Part shown: positions 11,214 through 21,423 of the stretch, in pieces
How the letters are laid out: the number at the start of each line of letters is the position of its first letter
How positions within the stretch are numbered: position 1 is the stretch's first letter
NCBI GenBank assembly: GCA_039707465.1
Contig: CM077643.1
Location: 323,955,919-324,019,918 of the forward strand
DNA: 64,000 bases
Direction of reading: 5' to 3'
DNA from: Rhabdophis nuchalis
Lineage: Eukaryota; Chordata; Lepidosauria; Squamata; Natricidae
The notes under the pieces: generated by a model
What the model was told of the DNA's origin: nothing
The model's input: only the letters and a program-made list of their open reading frames with translations
Database searches by the model: none
Made by a program: the position numbers and the translations under genes

Positions 11214-11450
11214 ATTATTTATTTATTTATTTATTTATTTCGAATTTATACCCCGCCCTTCTCCTTGTTAGGACTCAGGGTGGCGCACAGGCATTATTAA
11301 AAATCATTACAAAACAATATATACTATTAAAAACATATTAAATTAAATTAAAATCCGTCGTTCCAGAGGGCCGGGCCCGCCACAGAGAAGGCCCTTCTCC
11401 TGGGTGTCGCCAACCGGCATTGCCTGGCCAACGGCACCCGGAGAAGGCCC
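11214..11450 (-). mobile_element. L2-clade LINE 3' end with internal deletion
   Basis: The left end is a run of TTTATTTA, followed by the complement of the L2 tail (CCCCGCCCTTCTCC). After about 120 bp it switches to ORF2 C-terminal sequence (CGTCGTTCCAGAGGGCC ... CCACAGAGAAGGCCC). The intervening 3' UTR and last codons seen in other copies are missing, so it is an internally deleted, truncated copy. Confidence 0.82.
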
Positions 11451-12042
11451 TCAAAACAAGTACCAGAATAAGCCTTTTACTGTACAGTGGTAAGCAAATT
11501 CTGCCCACCCCCAACTCCCAAAAATTAACACTGGTAATAAGTGAATTAGACTGGATTATAAAATTGCTTGATATGTTTTACTTAACCCTGAGGTTAAACC
11601 AGTCCAGTGTTTTGAAGTTGAACTATCCAACTGTCTGTGTCATGCAAACCACATAACTGAGCCTAAGTGTGATTTATTTAACTGTAAATTCGTGGTCAAG
11701 ATTAAGCCCTTGAGGCCACTCATCCTAGTAACTATTTTGATTTTCACATACACCCCTGAGGCCATGACAGAGAGGAAGGAAAAATGGGCACAGATGGATG
11801 CCTCCCTCAAACGTGTCATTAGTGCCCCTGACTCAGATCACTGTATCATTTTTTTACTTCTCTGCTGATTTTTTTTTTAAACAGAGAAGTGCTTCATCTC
11901 CTCTGTGGTGGACAGAAAGACTAAAATAATCTCTGTGATATATCAGATTGAGTTATCCAAAACTGAATTGCTGATAGAAAGAGAAGACTGCTGAGTCAGA
12001 CACATCATGTGAACACAGCCAGTAAGGAGTACGAGGGGAACC
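11451..12042. other. unassigned sequence
   Basis: No feature was recognised. Confidence 0.45.
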
Positions 12043-12056
12043 TCAGAGAGAGAGAC

Positions 12057-12087
<31 letters not shown>

Positions 12088-12412
12088 AACAGAGAGACAG
12101 ATAGAAACAGACAGAGACAGAGAGAAACAGAGACAGAGAGAAACAGAGAGAGAGAGGCAGAGAGGCAGACAGAGAGAAAAAGAGAGAGAAATAAAGACAG
12201 AGAGAGAGACGGACAGAGACAGAGACACACACATACAGAGAGAGACAGACACACACACACATACAGAGAGAGAGAGAGACAGACACACACACACACATAC
12301 ACAGAGAGACAGAGAGACAGAGAGATGTAGAGAGAGAGACACACACAGAGACAGAGAGAGAGACGTAGAGAGAGAGACAGAGACACACAGAGAGAGAAAC
12401 ACAGAGACGTCT
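12043..12412. repeat. 370-bp purine-rich GA/GACA tract
   Basis: The plus strand is almost entirely AGAG, GACA and ACAC motifs with scarcely any T. The long open frames on the minus strand here are leucine/serine/cysteine low complexity and not a gene. Long mirror-like polypurine tracts can form triplexes and tend to be length-variable. Confidence 0.95.
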
Positions 12413-13429
12413 TGATGGCAGTTGTGACCACGATGCTCAAAGTCCCATCCTTTGTTATGGCCATCACGTGTAAAAGGGCAGGGCTTCAATCATGTGGAGT
12501 ATTTCTAGGCTCAAATGGAATTATGCTTTCGAAAGAGCAGCCACGTACCCAAGGACAGGCATTGTGAGGACTCTGTGCCAGAAGCATTTCTACACCTTTG
12601 GCCAATGAGTCAGCACAACCAGAACGATAGTGAGTCCTGATATTTATCTGCTTCCAAAAGGCAGGTGGCTGAGCTAAGTGAAGAAAACATCTTTGGTGGG
12701 TGTGCTGAGAAGCTGTACTAAATGCCTCACATTTCAGAGCTGAATTCCTACTCTAAAAGAATGGCAGAAAGGCACTGGACACAGAACTGATCCAGAAAAG
12801 AGCAGATGCCAACATAAAGTCTGACTTGGGAACAAAAGTGGAATAAAAACTACCTCACCATGCAAACATGAGGTTTATTCATTTAACACTTTGAATATGC
12901 TTTCCCAGCTTATTTTTTTCCTCAGGCGTTTTTTTTAGCTGTCCTTTTTTGCATATATTTTTTTTCTTGCATCCATCTTGGGCAATTTTTGCTTAGAGGT
13001 GAACCATCTCACACAATTTTGAACAATGCCAACTTTGACATGTTTCAGGGAAATGTGAAACCAGTGGATTTAAATAGAAGTGTTTATGTAGCTAATTTCT
13101 CACCATCTTTTTTATGGACAAGATCTACCTTCAATGCTTCTGAAAAGTGACATCGTAATTCATATGAGTATTAAAAAGCTTGTAACTAGAGGAGGAGCTG
13201 GGGCACTGCACAATTTTTTTCTTCCTCACTACAGTTACCTTAAGTTTATCTTTAAAGTTACCTTTAAAAGCCCAGGTAAGCTTCCCAATCTTGTTTTCCT
13301 ATCCCTATTCTTCTTTCTGCTCATTAATATTTAGCATGGAGACAGTCTAGATATAGACTAACTAGAATTGCAAATTGTTCCCTGACAGCAATTCTGAGCT
13401 TTTATGGATTGATCCCAAGGCAAACATTC
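12413..13429. other. unassigned sequence
   Basis: No repeat family, coding region or RNA gene was recognised. Confidence 0.45.
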
Positions 13430-13437
13430 AGCTACAG

Positions 13438-13563
13438 CAGGGGTTCCCAAACTTGGCAACTTGAAGACTTGTGGACTTCAACTCCCAGAATTCTCCAGCT
13501 GGCTGGAGAATTCTGGGAGTTGAAGTCCACAAGTTTTCAAGTTGCCAAGTTTGGGAAACCCTG
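13438..13563. mobile_element. hairpin hAT MITE (126 bp)
   Basis: Ends CAGGGGTTCCCAAAC and the inverted GTTTGGGAAACCCTG, with arms complementary almost to the centre (CTCCAGCTGGCTGGAG). Flanking 8-mers AGCTACAG and ACCTACAG differ by one base. The element contains no gene. Confidence 0.9.
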
Positions 13564-13699
13564 ACCTACAGCAATCAGTGTGATGAAGTGATGCTGTTGG
13601 ATTGGCCAGAACCAACTTCAGACCACACCTCAGATTTGAAGATCACTGGCAGTACAATCCAATTCTTCAAAGTAAGTTATAATTCCTATCAACAGGGAT

Positions 13700-13805
13700 A
13701 TGTTGTCAGGCCCAAGCCCAAGAATGACACAGCAAAATCCAATTGAGTCCAGTCCTTTACTTGCTTACCCCTAATGGACAGAATCTTGCCAAACTAAAGC
13801 CATAT
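13700..13805 (+). repeat. unnamed interspersed repeat, copy 1
   Basis: It shares an ordered series of words with 28385-28480: CCCAAGAATG, then GTCCAGTCCTTTACTTGCTTA, here given as CAGTCCTTTACTTGC, then GACAGAATCTTGCC. Only two copies are seen in the window. Family identity is unknown; the terminal part of an LTR-type element is one possibility but no LTR boundaries are visible. Confidence 0.5.
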
Positions 13806-14259
13806 TCATTTAACCTAGTAGATACATCCTCATTCCAGGGTGTAGCTATCCTGCACTTCTTTGCCCTCTGTTTGGGCCTCTCTCTGATGGAATATGTTGC
13901 GTCCTCCTTGGAAAAGTTCTGTGCTGCCAACATTATTTTTTGCTGCTTCTCTAGGTGCACATCCAATCACATCTGTTTTCTCTTGGATTAAAGCTAAACA
14001 TGGACAGAGGATTTTAGGCTTCAAGTCCACCAGAGTAATCCTTGCACAATGAGTATTTTCCTCATATGTGCATACCTATAATTAGTAGCATTTTTGGATG
14101 CTGCATCCACCATGTACTACTGTTCTCTGTTGGCAGATTATGCTATTAAGCTGAATGAAATCTGTGGTGGAGCTCTTTGGAATCTTGAACTATGATCTGT
14201 TAATCTAACTATACAGTTGTTGGGTGAATAAAATGGGAAGAACCTTTTGAATAAAAGAA

Positions 14260-14697
14260 CAGAAAAACTGCATTGGAAGGGACCTTGGAGGTCATCTAGT
14301 TCAACCTCCTGATCAAGTGGGAGACCCCATATCATTCTGGACAATGTCTGTCCAATCTCTTCTTGAAAACCACCAGTGATGGAGCACCCCCCAATTTCTG
14401 AAGGAAAGCCATTTCGCTGGTTTATTGTTCTCACTGTCAGGAATCAGGTTATTTCGCCTTAGTTCTAGGTTGCTTCTCTCTTTGATTAGTTTTCATCCAT
14501 TGCTTCTTCTCCTGCCTTCAGGTGCTTTGGAGAATAGGTGGACTCTCTCTTCTTTGTGGCAACCTCTGAGATATTGGAACAGTGATATCATGTCGCCCCT
14601 AGTCCTTCTTTTCATTAAACTAGACATACCACATTCCAGCAACCATTCTTCATATGTTTTAGCCTCCAGTCCCCTAATAATCTTGTATGTCATTGGT
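14260..14697 (-). mobile_element. CR1 LINE 3' end
   Basis: Minus strand reading gives the CR1 ORF2 C-terminus in broken frames (TYEEWLLECGMSSLMKRRTR, then APEGRRRSNG). The 3' block GGAAGGGACCTTGGAGGTC lies at the low-coordinate end. The 3' region differs from the ATTGT-tailed copies (TGATCAAGTGGGAGACC), so it belongs to another CR1 subfamily. Confidence 0.83.
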
Positions 14698-14701
14698 CTA
14701 A

Positions 14702-14912
14702 TGAGATAAGCCAGAGACCTTGAGTTCTAGTCCCACCTTAGTCATGAAATCCAGCTGGGTGTCTTTGAGCTATCACTCTTTCTCTGCCCAACTCACTGCA
14801 CAGAGTTGTTGTTGTGAGAAAAATAGGAGGAGACAGCTGTGTTGGATGTGTTCACTGTCTTGAGTTATTTGTAAAAATAATAAAGATGGGACATAAATTA
14901 ATAAATACAATA
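14702..14912 (+). mobile_element. MIR-like tRNA-derived SINE
   Basis: The element contains GAGTTCTAGTCCCACC (B-box like), a core-like CAGCTGGGTGTCTTTGAGC and a tail CTTGAGTTATTTGTAAAAAT ending in AATAAAG-type sequence. This order matches a common reptile SINE with a MIR-like core. A shorter relative is at 25391. Confidence 0.65.
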
Positions 14913-15409
14913 AGTCAACAATAAACAAGTACATTTGCTCCATCTCAGGAAAAACTAACTTTCTGCTTTTGGTGCCACTATAGAGAACCTATTTTTAATC
15001 TTTATTATTTATTGTATTTGCTTATGAAATTTATCCATCTGCCAGATACCAGCTGGACTCTAGGTGACTTAGAGAATTAATGCATTCAAAACAAGGTATC
15101 AAATTAAAATAAATCAATTAAACAAATGGAGGAGAAGCTGCTAACCCTAGCAGAAAAGTCCAACAACACTGCTATGATAAAGCATTTTGGACAGCACAGA
15201 ATTCTAAAATCTGTTGATTTTGGGAAGTAACTTCTTAGAATGAGCCAGTGACAGGCAATACTACTGTAGGATGTTGTCTGGCTTACCACATGTAGGAGAA
15301 CATCTCTGCAGCTGCATCAACACAAGTTACTTTGTATGATAATACTAGTCATGACTATATGCATTGTATGACTGTAATATTTATAATCGTAATAAATAAA
15401 TAAAATATA
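14913..15409. other. unassigned sequence
   Basis: A weak minus-strand LINE-tail trace may lie at 14995-15075 (TTATTATTTATTG ... CTGGACTCTAGGTGACTTA). Otherwise nothing was recognised. Confidence 0.4.
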
Positions 15410-15418
15410 CAGACTATA

Positions 15419-15753
15419 AAGGTAAAGGTTCTCCTCACACATATGTGTTAGTTGTTCCCAACTCTAGGGGGTGGTGTTCATCTCTGTTTTAAAGCCAGCA
15501 CTGTCAGAAGACGTCTCCGAGGTCATGTGGTCGGCATGACTAAACACTGAAGGCACATGGAACGCTCTTACCTTCCCATCAAAGGTAGTTCCTATTTTTT
15601 CTACTTGCATTTTTACATGCTTTCGAACTGCTAGGTTGGCAGAATCTGGGACAAGTAATGGGAGCTCATTCCATTACATGGCGCTAGGGATTCAAACTGC
15701 TGAACTGCCGACCTTTCTGATCAACAAGTTCAGCGTCTTCGCCACTGAGCCAC
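15419..15753 (-). mobile_element. Sauria-type SINE with BovB-like tail
   Basis: On the minus strand: a tRNA-like head (TGGCTCAGTGGCGAAGACGC), B-box GTTTGAATCCCTAG, a conserved body, and an end resembling the BovB LINE terminus (GAGTTGGGAACAACTAAC...GAACCTTTACC). It is bordered by the exact 9-bp duplication CAGACTATA (15410-15418 and 15754-15762). Related copies are at 43319, 54778 and 55694. Confidence 0.9.
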
Positions 15754-15762
15754 CAGACTATA

Positions 15763-17286
15763 GCATCTTACTAATTAAGCAAAGTAATAATCAAAATATT
15801 CTGTACAAAATGAGTAGGTATCATAATCAATATAAATGATTTGTGTGATTTACTGCTTCAACTTTTTAAGCTTCTTCCTTCTTGTTATAATTTAATTTTT
15901 GATTTCAAGGAGGTTTATTTCACAAACATCCCCAGGCTGATGTCCACTGAAACTATTGTTTGTAATTCCGGCAACCGAGCTGAGGAAGAGTGGAATGAAG
16001 GGCTGAAGCCAAAGAATATAGTTTCTGATATAAAATGAATACTAATGTATAATACACCTACCAACTGTAACTACGGAGATGGTTAGATATATAAGATATA
16101 AGAGAAGAGCACCATGAGCTGGGTCGATATATCATGCTAAGAAATGGTCGGCAAAAGTGAAATTTATCAAATAAACTTTGGTTTGGTTCATTCAACATGC
16201 TATGCCCCACAAATCAAAACTTTATTTTGATTTAGTATCTTTTGATTTAGTACCGTTCCTAACTCAGCTATTATTGTTTATTTTGTATCGAATTCAGCTT
16301 CCAGTCTCCATTTATCAGACTGTAAAACTGGATAAATGATGCCGAGCCTCTCCGTCCTACAGAGAGAAATCAGCAAAGACCTGTCCAGCACTTTGTCCAA
16401 AAATTAATTGTAAAAGATTAATGCTACACTTTGCTTGATCAAATTCATTGGTCTATCCAGGCCAAAGGTTTTAGGTTATAAATCTTTCAGAGGTAGATGG
16501 GAGTTGGATTTAACAGCTGGAAAGCACAGGGGCCATCTATTCACCAATATAAATAGGGAGCCTCTCATAATCTGGCACGGTACTTCAGCCTTGATCAACC
16601 TGGCTGGGCATGATGGATGCTGTAGTCCAAAGGATCTGCATGACATGACATTGGAGAAGGTCTTTTGAGAGTCAGTCCCATCAGGCTGGGGTTCTGTTTT
16701 TATAGAGTAGAAGAGCCAAGCAATGGGTGCCTCTATCATGGAATTTAGCCAAGATATAATTGTAGCTCAAGAATCCAGCAACTGGGAGTAGTTTCTCTCT
16801 GAGAAACATAATATTCACCCAACCAGTTCCTTCAGGAATACTGGCACCAGAGACAAAACAAAGAGCCTTCTTATTGCTGTGCTCTCTCTCTCTCTCTCTC
16901 TCTCTTTATCTCTCTCTGTAGCGTTTTCTTTGATAGCTATTTGAGAGGCAAGGAAAGGAGACAGCAGCTGCTTGGCACCCCTCTTTGCTTCTCTCAGCTG
17001 TCTGGCTCAAATCCAACTGAAATCCAAAATAAAGCTGGGGTTGAGGTCGTGGCAACAGTGTGTGGTAGTGTGGGACTTATTGGAGCTAGAAGACTGCCGT
17101 TATGGGAGGAAACTGGGAAGCAGCAAGAATGAAGGCAGAGGCTAAGAGTCAGTTAAGAACAAAGAGCTATAATGGCCAATTGGTTGGTTGGTTGAGAAAA
17201 AAGGAACTGGGGCAATTTAGGAAATCTCCAGAGAGCAAGTGTCTGGAAAGAGGCTGTCAATTAGCTTGGGCTAGGAGAGAGTAAAA
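15763..17286. other. unassigned sequence with (CT)n
   Basis: A (CT)n run lies at 16886-16915. A short stretch near 16575-16640 (GGCTGGGCATGATGGATGC ... TGTAGTCC) resembles an old vertebrate repeat. No gene was recognised. Confidence 0.4.
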
Positions 17287-17528
17287 TATAGGCAGTCCTC
17301 AACTTACGACCACAACTTCTGCCCAAACTTTCTGTTGCTAAACGCAACAGTTGTTAAGTGAATGCTGTCCCATTTTACAATCTTTCTTGCCATAGTTGTT
17401 AAGTGAATCACTGCAGTTGTTTAAGATAGTAACATGGTTATTTAGTGAATCTGTTTTCTTCATTGACTTTGCTGGTCAGAAGGTCACAAAAGGGGTTTTA
17501 TCATGAGCCCGGGACACTGCAACTGTCA

Positions 17529-19276
17529 GGAAGATGAACAGTGGGCGACTGCGAGCCACCACATGTTTATTGGACCCGTGTCCCTCTTGGCTTGTACTGG
17601 CATCCTGGGAGGTGACACGAGGCTGGCTCCAAGAGGTTGTCAACGCATCCTTAAGTGAGGGTTCCTTGCCTGCTTCCCTAAAAGAAGCGATGGTGAGGCC
17701 CCTCCTTAAGAAGCCCTCTTTGGATCCAGCTCTATTAAATAACTATCATCCAGTCTCCAACCTTCCCTTTTTGGCGAAGGTTGTTGAGAGTGTGGTGGCA
17801 CAACAGTTTCCCCGTCACCTGGAGGAAGTTGATTATCTAGACCCGCGCCAGTCCGGCTTTCGGCCCGGGCATAGCACCGAGACGGCATTGGTCGCATTGG
17901 TGGATGATCTCTGGAGGGCCAGAGATGGGGGCTGTTCCTCCATCCTGGTCCTATTAGACCTCTCGGCGGCTTTCGATACCATCGACCATGGTATCCTATT
18001 GCATCGGCTGGGGGGGTTGGGGGTGGGAGGCACTGTTTTGCGGTGGTTCTCCTCCTACCTCTTTGGCCGATCGCAATTTGTGTTGGCAGGAGAGCAGAGG
18101 TCGACCCCGAGACCCTTCACATGTGGGGTGGCTCAGGGGTCGGTCCTCTCGCCTCTCCTGTTTAATGCATACATGAAGCCGCTGGGTGAGATCATCCGTG
18201 GTTTTGGGGTAGAGTACCACCTTTATGCTGACGACACGCAGCTGTATATATCTACCCCAAACCACCCCAATGATGCCGTAGCGGTGATGTGCCAGTGCCT
18301 GGAAGCCGTGCGGATCTGGATGGGAAGTAACGGACTCAGGCTCAACCCGACCAAGACCGAGTGGCTGTGGTTTCCGGCTGCCCGTTTCAACCAGCTCACT
18401 CCAACGCTGGCCATAGGGGGCGAACATCTTGCCCCTGTGGATGGGGCGCGCAATTTGGGTGTCCTCCTGGATACCCGGCTGTCCATGGAAGATCAAGTGA
18501 CAGCCGTGGCCAGGAGGGCATTTTACCAGGTTCGCCTGGTTCGCCAATTGCGCCCCCTATTGGATCGGGACGCCCTTCGCACAGTCACTCACGCGCTCGT
18601 GACATCCCGACTGGACTATTGCAACTCTCTCTACATGGGGCTTCCCTTGAGGTGCACCCGGAGACTTCAGCTAGTCCAGAACGCAGCCGTGCGAGCAATT
18701 ATGGGTACCACAAGGTATACCCATGTAACACCGCTCTTGCGCGAGCTGCACTGGCTGCCTGTTGTCTTCCGGGTGCGCTTCAAGGTATTAATTATCATCT
18801 TTAAAGCGCTCCATGGCTCGGGACCTAGCTATCTGCGGGATCGGATCCTGCCTCATACATCCTCACGGCCGATTCGCTCCCACAGACAGGGACTTCTCCG
18901 GGTGCCGTCCACTAGACTCTGTCAGCGGGCGACACCCAGGGGAAGGGCTCTCTCTGTGGCGGGCCCAGCCCTCTGGAACGACCTCCCCCCCGACATTAGG
19001 ACCACCACGGACCTCCGCTCCTTCTGTCTTAAACTAAGAACACACTTCTACTGCCTTGCCGGCCTGGGATAATTACTCCTCTGTTTTTGGGTTTATTGGG
19101 GATTTTTAGTTTAGTTAGTTTTAATGGGTATTTTAGCACAGGTATGGTTTAATTTATTTTTAATATGAAATGTTGTATATAGTTATTGTTTTTATTCTCC
19201 CTGTGCACCGCCCCGAGTCCCTGTGGGGAGAGGGTGCGGTTTATAAGTATTAAAATTATTATTATTATTATTATTA
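17529..19276 (+). mobile_element. L2-clade LINE, 5'-truncated, long open ORF2 end
   Basis: The copy comprises the reverse transcriptase and C-terminal part of ORF2 and a ~200-bp 3' UTR (GCACCGCCCCGAGTCCC ... GGGTGCGGTTTATAAG). It ends in about seven ATT units. It sits inside a pogo-like MITE whose halves resume on either side. The upstream endonuclease half and 5' UTR are absent, as is typical of target-primed insertion that stops early. Confidence 0.93.
17534..19072 (+). CDS. L2-clade ORF2 fragment: reverse transcriptase and C-terminal domain
   Basis: This 512-codon frame is the best-preserved coding sequence of the window. In its intact parent the protein copies element RNA into DNA at a nicked chromosomal target. 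Visible landmarks are the finger motif NNYHPVSNLPFLAKV (residues 69-83), SGFRPGHSTETALV (107-120), motif A LLDLSAAFDTIDH (140-152, with Asp142), motif B GVAQGSVLSPLLF (198-210), and motif C YHLYADDTQLYIS (228-240, with the two catalytic Asp). The C-terminal domain ends WNDLPPDI...LAGLG. The expected N-terminal AP endonuclease is missing because of 5' truncation, so the first Met is incidental and expression is unlikely. Motif B carries Ala where Pro and Ser where Gly are usual in this clade (GVPQGSVLGP). No stop or frameshift interrupts the frame, which implies a recent insertion. L2-clade assignment is from motif spelling; exact subfamily is not determined. Confidence 0.88.
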   Translation: MNSGRLRATTCLLDPCPSWLVLASWEVTRGWLQEVVNASLSEGSLPASLKEAMVRPLLKKPSLDPALLNNYHPVSNLPFLAKVVESVVAQQFPRHLEEVDYLDPRQSGFRPGHSTETALVALVDDLWRARDGGCSSILVLLDLSAAFDTIDHGILLHRLGGLGVGGTVLRWFSSYLFGRSQFVLAGEQRSTPRPFTCGVAQGSVLSPLLFNAYMKPLGEIIRGFGVEYHLYADDTQLYISTPNHPNDAVAVMCQCLEAVRIWMGSNGLRLNPTKTEWLWFPAARFNQLTPTLAIGGEHLAPVDGARNLGVLLDTRLSMEDQVTAVARRAFYQVRLVRQLRPLLDRDALRTVTHALVTSRLDYCNSLYMGLPLRCTRRLQLVQNAAVRAIMGTTRYTHVTPLLRELHWLPVVFRVRFKVLIIIFKALHGSGPSYLRDRILPHTSSRPIRSHRQGLLRVPSTRLCQRATPRGRALSVAGPALWNDLPPDIRTTTDLRSFCLKLRTHFYCLAGLG

Positions 19277-19442
19277 AGCATCCAAATTTTGATCACATGA
19301 CCATGCGGATTGGGAAACATGAAAAATGGTCATAAATCATTTTTTTCAGTGCCGTTGTCACTTGGAATGGTAAGTAAATGAACTGTTCTAAGTCAAAGAC
19401 TACCTGTACAGTAGATGAATTAAGATGATCGTGCATATTGAC

Positions 19443-20105
19443 TAGGGATAGTATTAACTTACCTTCCCTACTGGTTCGCAAATGTGAACATGCGTCCGTG
19501 CATGCGCTCTGCCCTCCGTTCATGCGCTTTGCCTTTAAAAAAAGGGCCTAAATGGGATGCCATAGAGCCAGGGTGGGTGGGTGGGGACACCCACAATTTA
19601 TTTATTTATTTATTTATTTTATTTTATTTATATACCACCCTCTCTCCCGATTTGGGACTCAGGTGCACAGGGATAATAAAAAGATAAAATACATATAAAT
19701 ACAATCAATTAAATAGATTTAAGATTAAATTAAATAAGTTTAACCCGTGCTAAAATAATTTAAGACCCTATTAAAACAATGATAAAAACAAACTATGCCA
19801 GGCCGGCCGCATGAAAAAAGTAGGTCTTTAATGCTCGACGGAAGAGGCGAAGGTCCGTAATAGTACGAAGGTCGGGGGGCAGGTCGTTCCAGAGGGCTGG
19901 ACCCGCCACAGAGAAGGCTCTTCCCCTGGGGGTCGCCAGCCGGCATTGTCCAGTGGACGGCACCCTGAGGAGGCCCTCCCTGTGGGAGTGGACAGGTCGG
20001 ATGGAGGTATGTGGCAGGAGGCGGTTCTGCAAATAACCAGAACCCATGCCAATTTCCACTACTGGTTCAGGCAAACCGGTCAGAACCGGCAGAAAACCAC
20101 CTCTG
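19443..20105. mobile_element. hAT-type element split by an L2 LINE
   Basis: The exact 8-bp duplication ATATTGAC lies at 19435-19442 and 20106-20113. The left end reads TAGGGATAGTATTAAC (first base mutated from C) and the right end GGCAGAAAACCACCTCTG. Between them lies an L2 fragment on the minus strand (about 19597-20047). Without the L2 the element would be only ~215 bp and non-autonomous. Confidence 0.82.
19597..20047 (-). mobile_element. L2-clade LINE 3' end inside a hAT element
   Basis: The TTTATTTA tail is at the low-coordinate end, then the complement of the 3' UTR. The minus strand encodes the ORF2 C-terminus (NRLLPHTSIRPVHSHREGLL ... WNDLPPDLRTITDLRLF ... AAGLA-stop at about 19793). 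The frame is open over ~85 codons. The fragment is a 5'-truncated copy. Confidence 0.92.
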
Positions 20106-20188
20106 ATATTGACCAATGGAAGTTGTTTTCCCTCTTTCATTTCACCTCCTTTTTGACAGATCTTGTGAGCTTTGCACCATCTAAAGCA

Positions 20189-20308
20189 CAGGTGTCAAAG
20201 TCACTGCGTCCTGTTGCCATGATATGATATATCACAATGTTTTTTTCCCCTTCATGGAGCTGGTGTGGGCGTGGCCTGTGCATGGCGCATCTGGCCTGCG
20301 GGCTGCCA
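20189..20308 (+). mobile_element. short hAT-like element (CAGGTGTCAAA type)
   Basis: Left end CAGGTGTCAAAGTCACTG and right end CTGCCAGTTTGACAGACCTG are imperfect inverted repeats. The interior includes GGGCGTGGCC and GGCCTGCGGGCTG. The flanks show no clear 8-bp duplication. A relative starts at 58569. Confidence 0.6.
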
Positions 20309-20458
20309 GTTTGACAGACCTGTTGACAGAATCCCAGGCTCTATGTCTGAAAGGCTGTTACACAGAGCCATGCTGTCATACCAATCCCTGTTTGTATAAA
20401 GGAGGCATTTCTTAATTCCTAATCTAACTAGGTTTTGTTCTTTACCAGTTCTAAGCCT

Positions 20459-20688
20459 GAGCCGCAGCGGTGCAGTGGTTAGAGTGCAGTACTGCAGGCT
20501 AATGATTGCAATTTGGCAGTTCAAATCTCACCAGGCTCAAGGTTGACTTAGCCTTCCATCTTTTTGGGGTGGGTAAAATGAGGACCCAGATTGTTGGGGG
20601 AAATATGCTGACTCTGTAAAACCACTTAGAGAGGGCTGTAAAGCACTATAGGGTGGTATGTAAGTCTCAGTGCTATTGGTAAGTGTTA
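20459..20688 (+). mobile_element. tRNA-derived SINE (GTGGTTAGAGTGCAG family)
   Basis: A tRNA-like head (GCAGTGGTTAGAGTGCAGTA) and B-box-like CAGTTCAAATCTCACC precede a conserved body (GGACCCAGATTGTTGGGGG, CTGTAAAGCACTATA) and an end of AAGTCTCAGTGCTATTGG. Other copies are at 36591 (interrupted) and 57665. It is non-coding. Confidence 0.85.
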
Positions 20689-20734
20689 TTGCTCAGCTAT
20701 CTTCATAGGAATGATGGGGCCAATTCTTCTAGAG

Positions 20735-20869
20735 CAGGGGTGTCCAAACTTGGGAACTTTAAGACTTGTGGACTTCAACTCCCAGAATTCAACAGCCAGC
20801 ATGGCTGGCTGTGGAATTCTGGGAGTTGAAGTCCACAAGTCTTAAAGTTCCCAAGTTTGGACACCCCTG
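20735..20869. mobile_element. hairpin hAT MITE (135 bp)
   Basis: Ends CAGGGGTGTCCAAAC and complement, arms nearly perfectly paired to a centre GCCAGCATGGCTGGC. The exact 8-bp duplication TTCTAGAG lies at 20727-20734 and 20870-20877. It is very similar to the copy at 38112. Confidence 0.94.
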
Positions 20870-20877
20870 TTCTAGAG

Positions 20878-21415
20878 ATCAATATACAGCCCTCCAAGTC
20901 TGAGAATGTCTCATATGTAAGGAAGCAGCTTGCTATACCAGTTTGATGAGAGGCATGGAGACGAGAGGCATGGAGATAAAAATTATAATTAGCTCGGATG
21001 ATACCAGTAGGCTGTGTGGCTTTTTGCAGACTAATGTAACATTGAATCATAATTAACTTATAGAATTTGTTGCTTCAGGACATGCCGATATCAGCAAAAT
21101 TGCATAGGCTGTAATAGGGAATCAGCTACATTTATGAAATGTACTGCAAATCTACCAAAGACTATCTCAGGGTTGTCATCTGGCCAAGGACTGTAATGAG
21201 AAGGTAACATTTTTTGTTTCTCATTTCTAGGCTAGTTTTGGCCAACCATATGAATGCCTAAGTTTTCGTGTAGCATATTCAGTATAATATTTGCAAGCCA
21301 ATACAAGTTGATGCAAATTCATAGTCATCATTCAATAACAGAGCCATTTTGTCTATCCGTTAGTGGTTCTACCAAATAGCAAAGATTTAAAAGAATAGTG
21401 CAACCAGCAGTGTAC
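20878..21415. other. unassigned sequence
   Basis: No repeat family or gene was recognised. Confidence 0.45.
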
Positions 21416-21423
21416 TTTATGGT

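Larger units (their letters stand above)
17289..19406 (+). mobile_element. Tc1/mariner (pogo-like) MITE split by an L2 LINE
   Basis: The left part (17289-17528) begins AGGCAGTCCTCAACTTACG and continues with TTGTTAAGTGAATCACTGCA. The right part (19277-19406) ends AAGTCAAAGACTACCTG. The ends are inverted repeats of about 20 bp beginning CAGG-like, and TA dinucleotides flank both, the usual Tc1/mariner target. The two halves are separated by an L2 LINE. No transposase is present, so this is a non-autonomous element. Confidence 0.8.

Noticed and set aside
11943..12489. Overlapping 127-174-codon minus-strand frames
   Set aside because: Low-complexity translation of the GA/GACA tract in several frames.
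15419..15753. tRNA gene from the B-box
   Set aside because: The box lies in a SINE head; no complete cloverleaf or CCA-end context. The same holds for other SINEs.
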